From: Salvator merianae
Taxonomy: Eukaryota > Chordata > Lepidosauria > Squamata > Teiidae
DNA length: 64,000 nucleotides
Reading direction: 5' to 3'
Assembly (NCBI GenBank): GCA_003586115.2
Contig: QVOM02000102.1
Span: 2,693,856-2,757,855, forward strand
The position numbers and the translations under genes were made by a program. The notes beneath the pieces are model-generated. The model was given only the letters and a program-made list of their open reading frames with translations, ran no database searches and was not told the origin of the DNA. Position 1 is the stretch's first letter, and every line of letters begins with the position of its first letter. Shown piece by piece: positions 46,751 to 57,675 of this stretch.

Positions 46751-47430
46751 TGTTGTGAGCAGTGCACTGGATATAACGGCTTAAGTGGGGAAATCACTCA
46801 CCCAGGCAACTAGTTCTAAATGAGATCTTTACGTGATGGCTCTAAAAATAGTAAATTGGCATGGTGCCTCTATAAAACACCTCCAGACGAAGATCAGATC
46901 AAATCAAAATATCAGCTTTTTTAACACAATGAAACAAGCTCAAAAACAGTGTAAAAATACAGAAATGATATCAGCTGACCAAGCAAACTGTCAAGACTAT
47001 AAAAATGAATGGTTTTCCTATGTCATAAGAGCTAGAGGTATTCCTCCTTGCAGCATACTGAACCATGTGCAAGGGGTCAAATAAGGTAAAAGTCTCCATA
47101 GTAGTAGCTCTTTATGAATGACGATGTCAATTTAGGTCAATTTTGACATGATTGTAACAGATAGGAATGCATGGAAGGGGAAAGAAGGTGGAAACTATCT
47201 AAAATATGTCCTAAACTATCACAAGAACACCCTAGTTTGGCTGGAAGCAGCCAGTTCTCACCCACAGAGGCAAAGGGGCGTTGTGATCAATGATCTGCTG
47301 CCACCAATGAAGCTCCAAAATTCAGTAAAGTTTCCATTTGGGTTTCTGAGCTCCAAAAGAGCACAATTCTGTGTCAACAAAGTAGTGAAAGGACTTCTTT
47401 GGCTCTGTACCTTAACCAAAGTATGGATCA
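46751..47430 (-). mobile_element. LTR-like repeat R2, copy 2 (partial)
   Basis: Begins TGTTGTGAGCAGTGCACTGG and follows the first 680 bp of R2 copies 1 and 3, stopping near GATCAGAGTGT where a family M unit begins. In the proposed orientation it is the 3' part of a minus-strand LTR, downstream of the integrase remnant at 48.3-49.5 kb. The 5' half of the LTR is missing. Confidence 0.6.
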
Positions 47431-47439
47431 GAGTGTGAG

Positions 47440-47708
47440 CATGATGTGGATCGCAATGTATGATGGGTGGGCTGATTGCCCAGAAGATGGCCGCCACCAC
47501 GGACAAGCAGGTGAGTGCGAACGAATCCTCACTTGAAGCTCACTTTGAGCTTCAGGTGAGGATTCGGACAGATTTTTTCTTGTCTGGGCGCTAGTGAGGA
47601 TCGGCAGCGGATGAAGTCCGCTGCCAGTTCTCTACGGCCGTCCTCTCGTGAGAATGCACTTATCTAGCAAGCATCCTTGATGCTTGCTAGTTACAAGTGC
47701 GAACAGGC
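47440..47708. mobile_element. Family M half-element D
   Basis: Ends in GTGCGAACAGGCCC at 47708. It starts with an ATGTGGATCGCAATGTATGATGGG block like the centre of copy A, and matches 323-590 in inverse orientation. It has only one GGGCC-type end. An internal hairpin GCAAGCATCCTTGATGCTTGC lies near 47670. CpG-rich. Confidence 0.65.
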
Positions 47709-47877
47709 CCAGTGCCTCCTTTAATTCTGGACCCACAGGGTCACTTTTTTGTAAATGATTGGGCTACCTCTGTTGAATTAATGTTGCCTGAATTTCAAGC
47801 TCCCCTCCGGTTATCCAATAACGTTAATAAGGTTTCAGTTGACAAATCTCACACCCACAATGTTGACATAATATTGC
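47709..47877. other. Short segment between half-elements D and E
   Basis: A 169-bp spacer separating the two family M units. Position suggests further Gypsy-type internal sequence on the minus strand, but I could not confirm it by translation. Confidence 0.3.
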
Positions 47878-48329
47878 TTATGTGATCACGGAATGCATGA
47901 TGGGCAATGGAGTCTACCCCTTTGCATGGGCCTAAATAGGCCAGCACGAGGCCCCAATCAAGCCCACGCCACCGCGATCGGTCCAGGGATGCTGGATGAG
48001 ACCGCGCTGCACCCCGTCTGGCGTTCCGGTGCCCGATCGCTGGCGCGAATGGCGGCCGCCACGGCAGTGGCCTATAAAGCGTCAGGCTGCTGCCATGGTG
48101 ACTGGGAGGCCTGCTCGGTGCACCATGATGATGTCATCACTGCACAGGCCTCCTGGTCGCCATGGCGAGCATCAGGGATGGATAATGGCATTCGCACTGG
48201 CAAACGCCATTATCCAGCTTTGGGTCAGTTTTCAGGCCCCATCGTGCAGATGGTGTCTGCACGGTGGTGTCTGTTCCACGCTAGAATGGGCTAATTAGCC
48301 CATTCTAGCATGGAAAGTGCGAACAGGCC
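47878..48329. mobile_element. Family M half-element E
   Basis: Matches 586-1048 of copy A in the same orientation, from TGTGATCACGGAATGCATGATGGG to GTGCGAACAGGCCC. It contains the CGCCATTATCCAGC and CTAATTAGCCCATTCTAGC hairpin motifs of copy A. It lies within the 3' part of a Gypsy-type integrase remnant. Confidence 0.7.
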
Positions 48330-49500
48330 CACTATGTTGAGATCAGTACCATAAACAGCACTGAAAGAGGAAACCTGAGTGAAGAAAGGAATCAATTGTT
48401 ATAAGCAAATTCAGCTAAAGGAAAGTAGGTTCACCAATCTTTTATCTGGAAATTAGTAAAATGGCACAAATATTGTTCCAGAGTTTGATCTGCACCTCCA
48501 GCAGTCCCATCAGTTTGGGGATGATAAACAAACAAAAAAGCAAAGTTAATATTCAGAAAGGAAGTAAAAGTTTGCTAGAACTTAGCTGTCATTTAAGTTC
48601 CTCTGTCAGATATGATACAATAGGAATCTATGGAGTTTAAAGATATTTTCCAGGACGAGTTTAGGGAAATGAGGGGCTGAGAATGTTCTAAAGGAAAAAA
48701 AAATAAGCCATGCAAGAAAAATGATCAACAAAAGTATAAATTAAGAGAAACTGAAGGAAAGTGGGATAGTTACAATGAAGTCCCTAGAGATCTGTTCCCA
48801 CATTGAACAACTGGATTCAAATATCCCAGGAATGATGTGTGTCAAAGAGCAGCAGCTAGGGCAGGTCCTACTAAGCCATGAAAAGTATCTGTCACAGTGC
48901 CCCAGAAGGGCAGCACTGAAAAGCAATTTGCCCCCCATAGGAAACTGCTGTGGAACCCCATAACTTGGTGGCAGGATGAATTGGGGGTACAAATACTGCA
49001 TGGGAGTCAAGTTGGAGCTGACATGACAATAACTTGTGCAGCATTCCTTCATTGTGTCTTGTACTCAGCAGTGTTCTAGCCTGACACCATGGTAGAGAGC
49101 AATGTGAGGATCCAGGTAGTCTTGATATGGTTCGCACGAGTTTTCATGTAAATACACCATAGAGGAATGTTCACCCCAAGGGCCCAGACCCTCTCAAAAT
49201 TGGTTATCTACTCCAGGTTATTTGCTCAGGCTGTTAGGTGGTGGATGCATGCAGGGAAGAAATAGCAACAGAACTAGTGATGGTCCAGGAGCTCAGTGCT
49301 TCACCGGACAGAACTCCACTAGGTCAGGATATAGATTGTGGCAAGATTGTCTGACCTTTAATTTCAATTCCTGAAGTTCAGCATTCAAATGGGCAAGGAG
49401 CTTCTCATGTGATGGCAGCTCAGTGGGCATGACTGTTTTGAGATCAATATGACCTATAGTCAATGTTTATTCTTCCCCTTCTTGTATGCCATCTGGGGTG
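48330..49500 (-). pseudogene. Ty3/Gypsy-type integrase remnant
   Basis: A decayed polyprotein read on the minus strand. It includes CPSC from the zinc-binding domain, WEQISRDFIVTIPLS near 48775-48830 at the start of the catalytic core, then ISDRGT near 48605, FLNI and a HPQTDG-like PKLMG block near 48510, and FPLAEFAYNN near 48420 close to the C-terminal end of the core. Integrase inserts retroelement DNA into the chromosome; this block order is that of Gypsy-type elements. Stops and frameshifts are frequent. Half-elements D and E separate it from a partial R2 LTR in the same orientation, suggesting R2 is its LTR. The 5' limit toward 49.7 kb is uncertain. Confidence 0.7.
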
Positions 49501-49849
49501 GAATGGAGGAGTTTGAGGACTTGAACCTTGCATTTTGGGATGGTGCCCATCACTAGATTGGCCATGCACCAAACTGACAATGCAGGTAAAGTAAGGTTCC
49601 CAATTCTGGGTACATCATGCAAGGAAGTTTGTAATCTGAGCATGCCCATACTCTGGCCGTATAGATTCAGTAAAAGCATGAAGCCCCTTTGCTCTGTAAC
49701 TCATGACATTATAGTCTCATTCACACAAGGGGCCCATTGATTCACAGCCTAGAGGTGGGATTAAACTAACTCCTGCAAAGCACATAGGTTGAACAGATAG
49801 GCAGAAACAGAACCTGAGTAGTGATCCATCCTTCTGTCCTTTGCTATGG

Positions 49850-50196
49850 ACATAATATGTGCAAAATTTGTTTTGTGTTTGAACATTCAATTAAATATTT
49901 TGCATTCATGAATATCCAAATCAAATAAAAATGTGCTTTTTCACATTGTCAGACTTCAGTCAACACAAAGCAGTCTCTTCCCTTGTAAAAGTGGAATATT
50001 CATTCAAATTTTGATGTTTTTGCTGTGTTGTAACACATGGAAAGGGCATCTTCAATGGGGAAAACATTTCAAAAACCATGAAAATGAGTGCAATCCCCCC
50101 TTTTTTGACATTGTGATTTGCTGACCAACCAAAAACACAGATTTTCACTTTGATAGCGAACCAAAAATGTGAATTTCATTCATGTACATCTTTAGT
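49850..50196. mobile_element. Old hAT-like element of the TAGGGATGTGC family
   Basis: The right end CATTCATGTACATCTTTA resembles GCACATCCCTA; the left end near TAATATGTGC is decayed. The interior has the family's AAAATGTG / TTTCAC-type subterminal motifs. No duplication found. Confidence 0.45.
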
Positions 50197-50318
50197 GAGG
50201 GCTTAAGCTGCAGGCAAGAAAGATATTTAAACCAAATGTTTGAATGAACCAATTGCAAAAGATAATACATTAACCAAGCAGTGAAGTCTTGGCCTTAATC
50301 TGTCTTGCTGGCAGATTT

Positions 50319-50815
50319 GGGTGTTTTTGCACTTATACGAGAAGAACTGAATAATCTGGAGGCTTCAGGCCGGCCAAAATGGAGTCTGGAAGCTGCCTTT
50401 TGCACTCATCAGCAATGGAAAAGACTGCAAGCTGACCAGCAGGGGGAGCAGTGCAAATGGGAATGCACTAGGCAGGAAGTGATGTCAGCAATCATAGAGC
50501 CACAAATGTGAAGACAGAGCTATGAATTCAAAACATAGAGCTAGTAATCCGAAGAGACAGGGCTGTTTCCGAAGCTGGCCCCTCCCCGCTGCCATTTCAA
50601 ACCTGGAAGCAGTGTGAATGGAGCTCACCCGATCTGTACGTGATCAAGCAAGTTGGATTTAGGGCTATAATTTACTGCACCAGCCTTACGCAGCTTCAGG
50701 TGAGCATCAGGTGGGCTTGGGTGAGTTTCAGGGCTGGTGATTCAGTTTGAAAGTGCAAAAGTACCTGACTAGCAAGTGGACAGGAACGTTCCTCTCGCAA
50801 CGTGTGAACAGGCTC
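50319..50815. mobile_element. Family M element, copy F
   Basis: The ends GGGTGTTTTTGCACTTA and GTGTGAACAGGCTC are decayed versions of the family termini, with TTT on both sides as a possible 3-bp duplication. The interior is about 500 bp with no coding sequence. Confidence 0.55.
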
Positions 50816-51828
50816 TTTGATGTCAGCGCTCCCTCTCTATCAAATGGAAAGGGATATTTTCATAGTTCCAAGGCAGATTATTTTCCTGGGAGGAAAAAGA
50901 GAAGCCTCTGGCAATTATAATACCTATACCTGTGTTCACCATAATCAAGAAGAATAGAGAAAACATTAAGTGGTGAGCAGAGATAGCATTTTTAAAGGTC
51001 CAACCAGATGATCTTGATGATTTTGGAGCTCTTGTTTGGGTTCAGAGGAGTCCATTTTTCCACCAGCCAACCCAATGATCTATCTGACATATTTGACCAT
51101 TAGGAGAGCAAAGCAAAAACCCATCTGGGCTGTGAGACTAACAGCAGCTTCCCTGAAGAGATACCTTACAGAGAAATTCTTTCTTTAAGCTGCACCATGT
51201 ACATAGCTGCATTTCTACAACGAGGTTTCTTGTATCAAGATGGTCTCTTTTTTTCTTTTAGGAAAAGAGATTTTATTTTTACTGCATGGATTGCTTAAAG
51301 GCACAGACACTAAACTGTTCCTCAAACAACTCATCAAACACACCACATGTTAGCTTCAAATGTGAAGATTTTCATTTGAACATAGGCGGTGTTCAGTTTG
51401 ATAACAAATGTTTTCTAACACCCGGTATTTGCTATAGACTCTGTTTGAAGTGAACTATTTTAGCATTTATCTAATCCTCACACGTTAAAAAAAAAAAAAA
51501 AAAAGCTCCGAAGTGGCTAGGAGATTGTAGCATGCAGATGCAAGTGTTCTCATTCTCCTCTTATCTACCTTAAAAGCCAGAAAGTGGATTAAAGCACTTA
51601 CACTAGGCACTGCCATTTCAAAACTACTTTTGAACCACTCCCCCCACCCCCACCCCATGTGAATACAGCCTGGGAACTTGGCCTAGGGCTTCTCTGTGTA
51701 ATAATTGTGATGTACTTCTATGAGATAGAGGGAAGATTGTAACTAAGGATGCATCCATACATGGGGAGAAGCACCTTTCAGGTGATTCCTAGTGTAGTGG
51801 TATTACTCACAATTCCAAGATGCTAAAA
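50816..51828. other. Unassigned sequence with poly-A tract
   Basis: No gene recognised. An A run of about 18 lies at 51487-51504. Confidence 0.45.
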
Positions 51829-54651
51829 TGCTTTGCAACCAAAAAGCAAGGCTCTGCCAAGGTATAGGCAGTCCTGGCCCATGAAAATGGACACTGACTT
51901 TATAAACATAATTTGCATAAAGTTTGTAGATACTATGAAAATGGACCAGAAAGCATGAACCCTGTATTTAGACCAGAATCTATCAGTTTTGCCTACTTGC
52001 ATCCATGTTAAAAAGACAGACCTGTCTGCAAAAAGAGAAGAAGCATTTTTTGGCTTGGAAAACCTTTTGCACAGAGTAAGATTCAACTCAGGAAATCAAT
52101 CATTACAAAGTATTTAATCGTAGCTATTTGGCAAATGAACCTATTGTTCCAATCCACATCTGTAGAATTTCTCATTAAGAGTGTCAATAAAAACCTTCTG
52201 CAACTATTTCCAGCCGGAGCTAAACTGTCGTTCAAATAAGGGTCACTTGTTAAATCTTTCAGCATACAGCTCAGGTGTGTTCCTTCACTGTGGTATGTAT
52301 GCAAGGGTGTCAGGAAACATACCATTTAAGGACACAGTTAGACATCAAGCACCAACATCACAATACATCATTTCTTCCCTCCCTTCTAAATTCCTCCCAA
52401 AGTTCCCACCAGAACATATCCCATAGACTTTCATTAACATAACATTTTCCAGTCTCGCCCCTGGGCATAGCCAAAAGGGAGGAACAATCTAGTGTAAAAA
52501 TCCTACATCAAGAGCAACCAGGTATGTTCAGATTCCCTCTGTCATTGTTCACCTGCACAAGCTGTCATCTGGAACTCCATTATTGCACCATTGAAGGAAG
52601 ACATTCTTCTCTGCTCTGCTTCACATCATTACATCATCACTTGCTTCTACTGAATATCTGATCAGTAGCCTAGCACCTTCTTTATGGCTAACGGTAAGAA
52701 CCTAAGCAGCTGCTTCTGGCAGGATAGGGCATTCTTGTAGGAAAATAGGACATATTTTAGGCAGGATTCTTCCCCTTTTCTCTCCTGTCTATCCTCTATA
52801 CTTCACACTCTCAGATTTGCCCTTAAATGAACCCTCCATTCATAAAATTAGACTTGCAAGGTGTTTTTCCTTATTTGTTCTTCCACATTGGCTCTGTAGA
52901 GATTTTTTATGTACAGGCTGCTCTGTGCTTCAGGCAGCAAACTAATTGTAAGAAACTGTCAATATTGTCTTTGCCAACCTTTTTAGAAGCTTTCTTGTTA
53001 TTTCAATGTTTAGTTTTATTCTTATTAATAGGGATGTGCCAAAAGCCTTCATGACATTAGAATTTCATATGAAAATGGCATTTTTTCCATTTTCGTACAA
53101 AATGTGAAAAAAAAAAATTCTGAAAATGAATTGTGAATGTGAATGGTGAAAGTCAGCATAGCTTTCACTTAAATTCATGACCTTCACCATTTACTCGTAG
53201 TTTCCCTCTTTTTTTGCCACTGTCCTCATTCGTCGTATTGATGCCTCAAGGCACTGGGGCCTCACAGCACTGGGTGAATGCGGCACAGCTGGCGTGCACT
53301 GGGTGAAGCCAAGAAAGGACTCTATTATGTGCTGGGCCATCCTGAGGAACTCAGGATGACTAGTAGATTGCTGGATGGAAGGAATCCACAAGACAATCTC
53401 TCCATTCATTGCACGAATGGAGGCTGCTGCCCCCTCTGCTGTCTTCCATTCCTCTGGGTTGGTCCCCTCCCCTGCCTTCTCTTCCCTTCCCTTCCCCTTT
53501 CCTCCCCTCCCCTTTCCCCGCAAACCCCAAATTAAAGCAGAAGGAAAGGTAAAAAAAAAAAGAACTAAAAGAACTGAAAAGTGCAAAAAAAAGAACCCAA
53601 GAGAGAATCCACAGAGAACCCAGAGAGCTGCTAGACCACTCCACCATAAGGAGTCTATAACTCACGTCAGTGTCCAAAGAGAAAGAACAGTCTTCCTGCT
53701 CAGTCCAGTCCTCCAGACAGTCTGACTCCATTGCAAGTGAAAAGACGAGCACAACAGTGCTTCGGAGTCTCTTTTATATGGCCCTCCTCCCACCCAGATT
53801 TTGAGCAAAAACAGCAAATGCCAAATAGAATACCACTTTTCCTGGTAGTAAGGATCAAACAAAATTAAACAAGACGCCCAATAAGCCACCGAATAAGTCA
53901 TTCAAAATCCAAAGACCAATCGCTGATACAAAGACACAATAAGAAATAATTTCTGATCCATTCAATCACTAAAGAAAAGTGCAGGCACATGTGCATGCAC
54001 ACAGAAAGAATGGGGTGGGCAACCAAAAACTGCAAAAAACCCCCAAACTGCAAAAACTGACTGACTATCTTCCACTTACATTTGTGCATAGAGTAGGGAA
54101 AATTAGTTTTTTCACGCAGCCTCACATTCCTTCAACTACTTATAGGAGCATGCGTAGCATTGAAGCGTCACGGAACCTATGCCTTGTTTCCACAGGTACC
54201 TGGTGAAAAGATGGCTCTCCCGCAATGTCTATTTTATAAAAAATGGCTTGAGTAATGAGCAGATGGTGTGGAGGTGCATGGCAGGGGTGCGTGGAGTATG
54301 TTTTGTGTTTTTGGAGAAATAACATTTAAAAAATAAATAAATAAATAACCTGCCCTTCACTTTTACGAAGATTTTTGCAGCAAAAATGAAGCTGCCCATT
54401 TTCACACATGGCATTTTCATGCTAAACGAACCATCGAGGCTTTGTTTTGTTGTGAAACGAACAGCAAAAAATTCTTTGGTGCACAAGACTACTTTTTAAT
54501 CTTTGTCCAAGAGCATTTTGTATGACTGTTTAGAGTCACTTAGCCAATTCATCGTTTTTAAAGCCTATATGATATGATTGCTGTGTGTATCTGTTGCCTA
54601 AGCATGCTAATCCCCATTAAAACCAGTATTTCCAGTGCACAGATCATAACA
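51829..54651 (+). mobile_element. LTR-like repeat R2, copy in plus orientation, carrying a hAT
   Basis: Starts TGCTTTGCAACC and ends ACAGATCATAACA. Without the hAT at 53029-54491 it is about 1.35 kb and aligns with the inverse of copies 1 and 3: AAGGCTCTGCCAAGG at its start, CCCTCCATTCATAAAA (a TATA-like site) near 52830, and AACCAGTATTTCCAGTG near its end. Its relation to the other copies fixes the family limits. No matching target duplication was found. Confidence 0.65.
53029..54491. mobile_element. Non-autonomous hAT element 6 (1,463 bp)
   Basis: The left end is TAGGGATGTGCC and the right end GCACAAGACTA (decayed). The flanks CTTATTAA (53021-53028) and CTTTTTAA (54492-54499) match at 7 of 8 positions. 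Subterminal GAAAATG and TTTTCAC motifs are CpG-depleted versions of those in element 4. A pyrimidine-rich tract lies near 53455-53520. The overlapping open frames around 53.2-53.9 kb arise from this biased composition and show no transposase motifs. Confidence 0.78.
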
Positions 54652-54802
54652 ATAAGTGAAATTGTTCACACTCCATTCCAACTCCCCCTCCCAAAAGGAT
54701 GGATAGGAAAAGGATTTCTCAGACACATTTGAGTTTCTTTTTGTTGCTAGGTATAAACCCATCCTTCTTAGTTTGATGGGGGAAATCTATTGCTGTCATG
54801 AT

Positions 54803-55132
54803 TATAGAGGTGCAGAGTTCAATTCACATTCAAAAATTCAATCAATTTGTGTTTACAGATGTTCATGTTGAACCGAACGTATGGTTTTTCAAACTGAATC
54901 AGTCTCCCACTTGTGAACACAAACAATTTGATCAAATATTCATTTTTTGTGTTGCTTTTGGCCTTTGAAAGATTTATTAATGAAAAAAAAAGGTAGTTTT
55001 CTTCTTGAACCAGTGTGAAGTCAAATGCAAGCAACTGTTTGTTCAATTAAACAGCTTGAATGTGAACCAAACAAATGGGTGTTTAGTTTGATTGTGAATC
55101 AAACACACAAATTTCATCTGGGTACATCATTA
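54803..55132. mobile_element. Short hAT-like element 7 (330 bp)
   Basis: The decayed ends TATAGAGGTGC and GTACATCATTA are flanked by an exact 8-bp repeat GTCATGAT (54795-54802 and 55133-55140). Internal repeats (AATCAATTTGTG, AACAATTTGATC, TTTGATTGTGAATC) resemble the 10.2-kb copy. Confidence 0.72.
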
Positions 55133-55338
55133 GTCATGATTCTTAACTGTTCCTGTCCTTGGGAACTATAGTCCAATAATGAGATTTCTAGTTTAAACAG
55201 TGAACTTTTCCAGATTTGTGATGCATAGAGCTTCAGATCCACTCAACCCCTAAAATAATGCAGATTGAGACAGAAATCAAAACTGGGTTGATTCTGCCTG
55301 TTTTTATCTTACAAAGCCCATATCTGATGAATACCAGG

Positions 55339-55401
55339 AAGGAAGGAAGGAAGGAAGGAAGGAAGGAAGGAAGGAAGGAAGGAAGGAAGGAAGGAAGGAA
55401 G
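55339..55401. repeat. (GGAA)n microsatellite
   Basis: About 15 uninterrupted GGAA units. The KEGR and LPSF open frames across it are translations of the repeat. Confidence 0.95.
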
Positions 55402-57029
55402 GGGTTTAGTTTTGAAGTAATTGACTTGGAATTTTGGAATTCATTTCTAATAAGCAAATCCAACAAGAATGTTTGGAATTCAAAATGGCTAGAAAGCCCC
55501 CTTTTTTTTAAAAAAAAAAAAGAGCACGACACTGTTGTACACAACTGAATAAACATATAACCTAAGGTTTTCAATGAAAACACATTTTCATTCCATAGGC
55601 AAGTGACATTCCATTTCTGCAGCAGAATCTTTAACTTTAACCTTAAACCCAGCAGCTTCATATTCACGCAATACAATATTGTAGGGACTTTTTTCTGTTG
55701 AGGTGAAGGCAGTTCATATTTACTGCCTACTGGAGAAGGGCAGATTGAAGTGGGAATTTGAAGGGTTCCTTGAGTAGCAATTCAAAGAGGTCAGCATTCG
55801 GTATTCCTGTTTTTATTAATCTCACAAGACTGAAATGTTGCTGGATATTAACTTCCTGTATTTCACCTGTCTCTCTTTACTTTAACATCTCATTGTTAAA
55901 GTCCATGAAGTCAAAATAAAAACTCCTTTTCCATGTAATATCTTATATTCCCCTGTGAGGTTACTTGTGTCTTCTTTTATCTTTAGTTGTATAAGTGTAA
56001 TATTTACATCAAATTCACTGGTATATAAGAAAGTATAGATATAACCATATTTGTGATGATAAAGGTGTTAATCAGGAATAGATTTGGTTTCTTCTATTGT
56101 CCTGCTTTGAAAACTATGCAACCAAGGCTCAGAATTCTTTTTCTTCCCCAGAACCATTAAAAGTCAATTTAATCTTTATAGCCCTTAATTAAAAAAAAAA
56201 AAAAAGTGAGAAAAGCAATGTTAATATATTTCTATTGAAACAATAGTTTACATGTCCATTTGATTTATTTTTATTTTTAATGGCTATCAACTTTCAGGAC
56301 GTAAGTTATAGAAACTGTATTTTGTGCTCAAGGATTAGAATTTTTAGAATGTCTGTTTTTTTCTTTTCTTAAAAACATTGATATATGAATTACTTTGCTA
56401 GTATTTGGCATCTTAACCACACACACACACAGAGAGAGAGAGAGGGGGGGAGAGAGAGAGAGAGAGGGAGAGAAATACAAGGATTAATAGACATCCATCA
56501 GCAAATTAGATGCTATGGGTTTGAATCCTTAATTTTTGCTCCCTTGATGGTCTTCAGTTTGTAAATGCTGTTTCATTCAGCAGAAAAACCTTGGTGGTAC
56601 CATACAGCCCCAAAAAACAGACAAGCAAAATTCATAGGGCTGAAGTATAGAAGTTAATGGTTCACATGGATGACACTTCTACTGAGACTCTGGTTTTGCT
56701 ATAGAATTGCAAGGTGAACAAAGTCATTAATACAATCACACCCAAGCACCGTCAATGCAGCTGTGCTGTCCAGAAAGCGCCTTAGTTTTCCACAAAGCTA
56801 CAAGTGATATAGCAGGAGTTAGAGTGTAAGTGGTGTAACTTCTACTGTGAGTCTGTCTGAAGACAAGCTAGAGCACATTACACATCCATCACTATCACTG
56901 CCTAACATGGTGCAGTGGCACTGGAAGTGATGAAAAGGAGCTTTTGCTTCACCACCATTGTGTCCTTTAGTAGCCATCCAGCAGAGACTTCTTAGCATTT
57001 TAGATCTAGTCCGAAGAGGTAATGGTGGT
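55402..57029. other. Unassigned sequence with CA/GA microsatellite
   Basis: No gene recognised. A (CA)n(GA)n tract with a G7 interruption lies at 56417-56472. Confidence 0.45.
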
Positions 57030-57446
57030 TGCCACCTAACATCTTCTCTGACAAATTTGCAGGGAACTTTGAGGACAAATTCTCCACTGGGGACTCATTG
57101 CCAAAGTTGAAAATAGTCCAGAGTGTGCATTCAGAGAACCATCTGGTCCAGTTATCTTAGATCAGTTTCAATTATTGAGGCCCAAGGATGTGGAAATGCT
57201 GGGGTGTGGCCAACCACATGCTCTTTGAATTCTTGCCCTCAGTTGATAAAAGCTAACTGGAAGGATATGACTGGGTGGGTTCAAGGAGTGGTGAATTCCT
57301 CTTTGAGAGAAGGTATGTCAGCATTGCCTCTAAAAGAGGAAGAGCTGCACCCCTTCCTCAAGAGGTTCTCCCTGGATCCAGATGAGGTAAACTACCATCC
57401 AATGGGTGAGGTACTGGAGAGGGTCATGGCTGCCAAATTCAAATAA
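57030..57446 (+). pseudogene. L2 ORF2 fragment, linker to RT start
   Basis: Parallel to 33.5-33.95 kb of the intact L2: DKFAGNFEDKFST-like sequence, then CPQLIKANWKDMTGWVQGVV, NSSLREGMSALPLKEEELHP and FLKRFSLDPDEVNYHPMGEV. These correspond to the region just before and into the first RT motifs. Diverged, with stops; both ends are truncated. Confidence 0.72.
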
Positions 57447-57675
57447 TCTTGGAGAAATCTGATTAGTTCAAGCAGACTGAACACAGAAAAAGACTGTAAA
57501 GAGGTTTCTATTAGAAGCCTGTGTTCCAGTGTCTAAAAATGGTATGCAGGGAATTCTAAGAGGGTTCTAAACAGGTCCCAAATCCAGTGATGCCCTCCTT
57601 CCAACTTGACCTATAATTATCTCTGCCCACAAGACACTATCTATCTTGGCTTCAGATCCTGGCTGATGCCCTCCA

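Noticed and set aside
53191..53901. Cluster of overlapping frames on both strands
   Set aside because: They lie inside hAT element 6 in a pyrimidine-rich tract; no transposase motif is present.
55258..55676. Frames with KEGR or LPSF repeats on both strands
   Set aside because: They are produced by the GGAA microsatellite.
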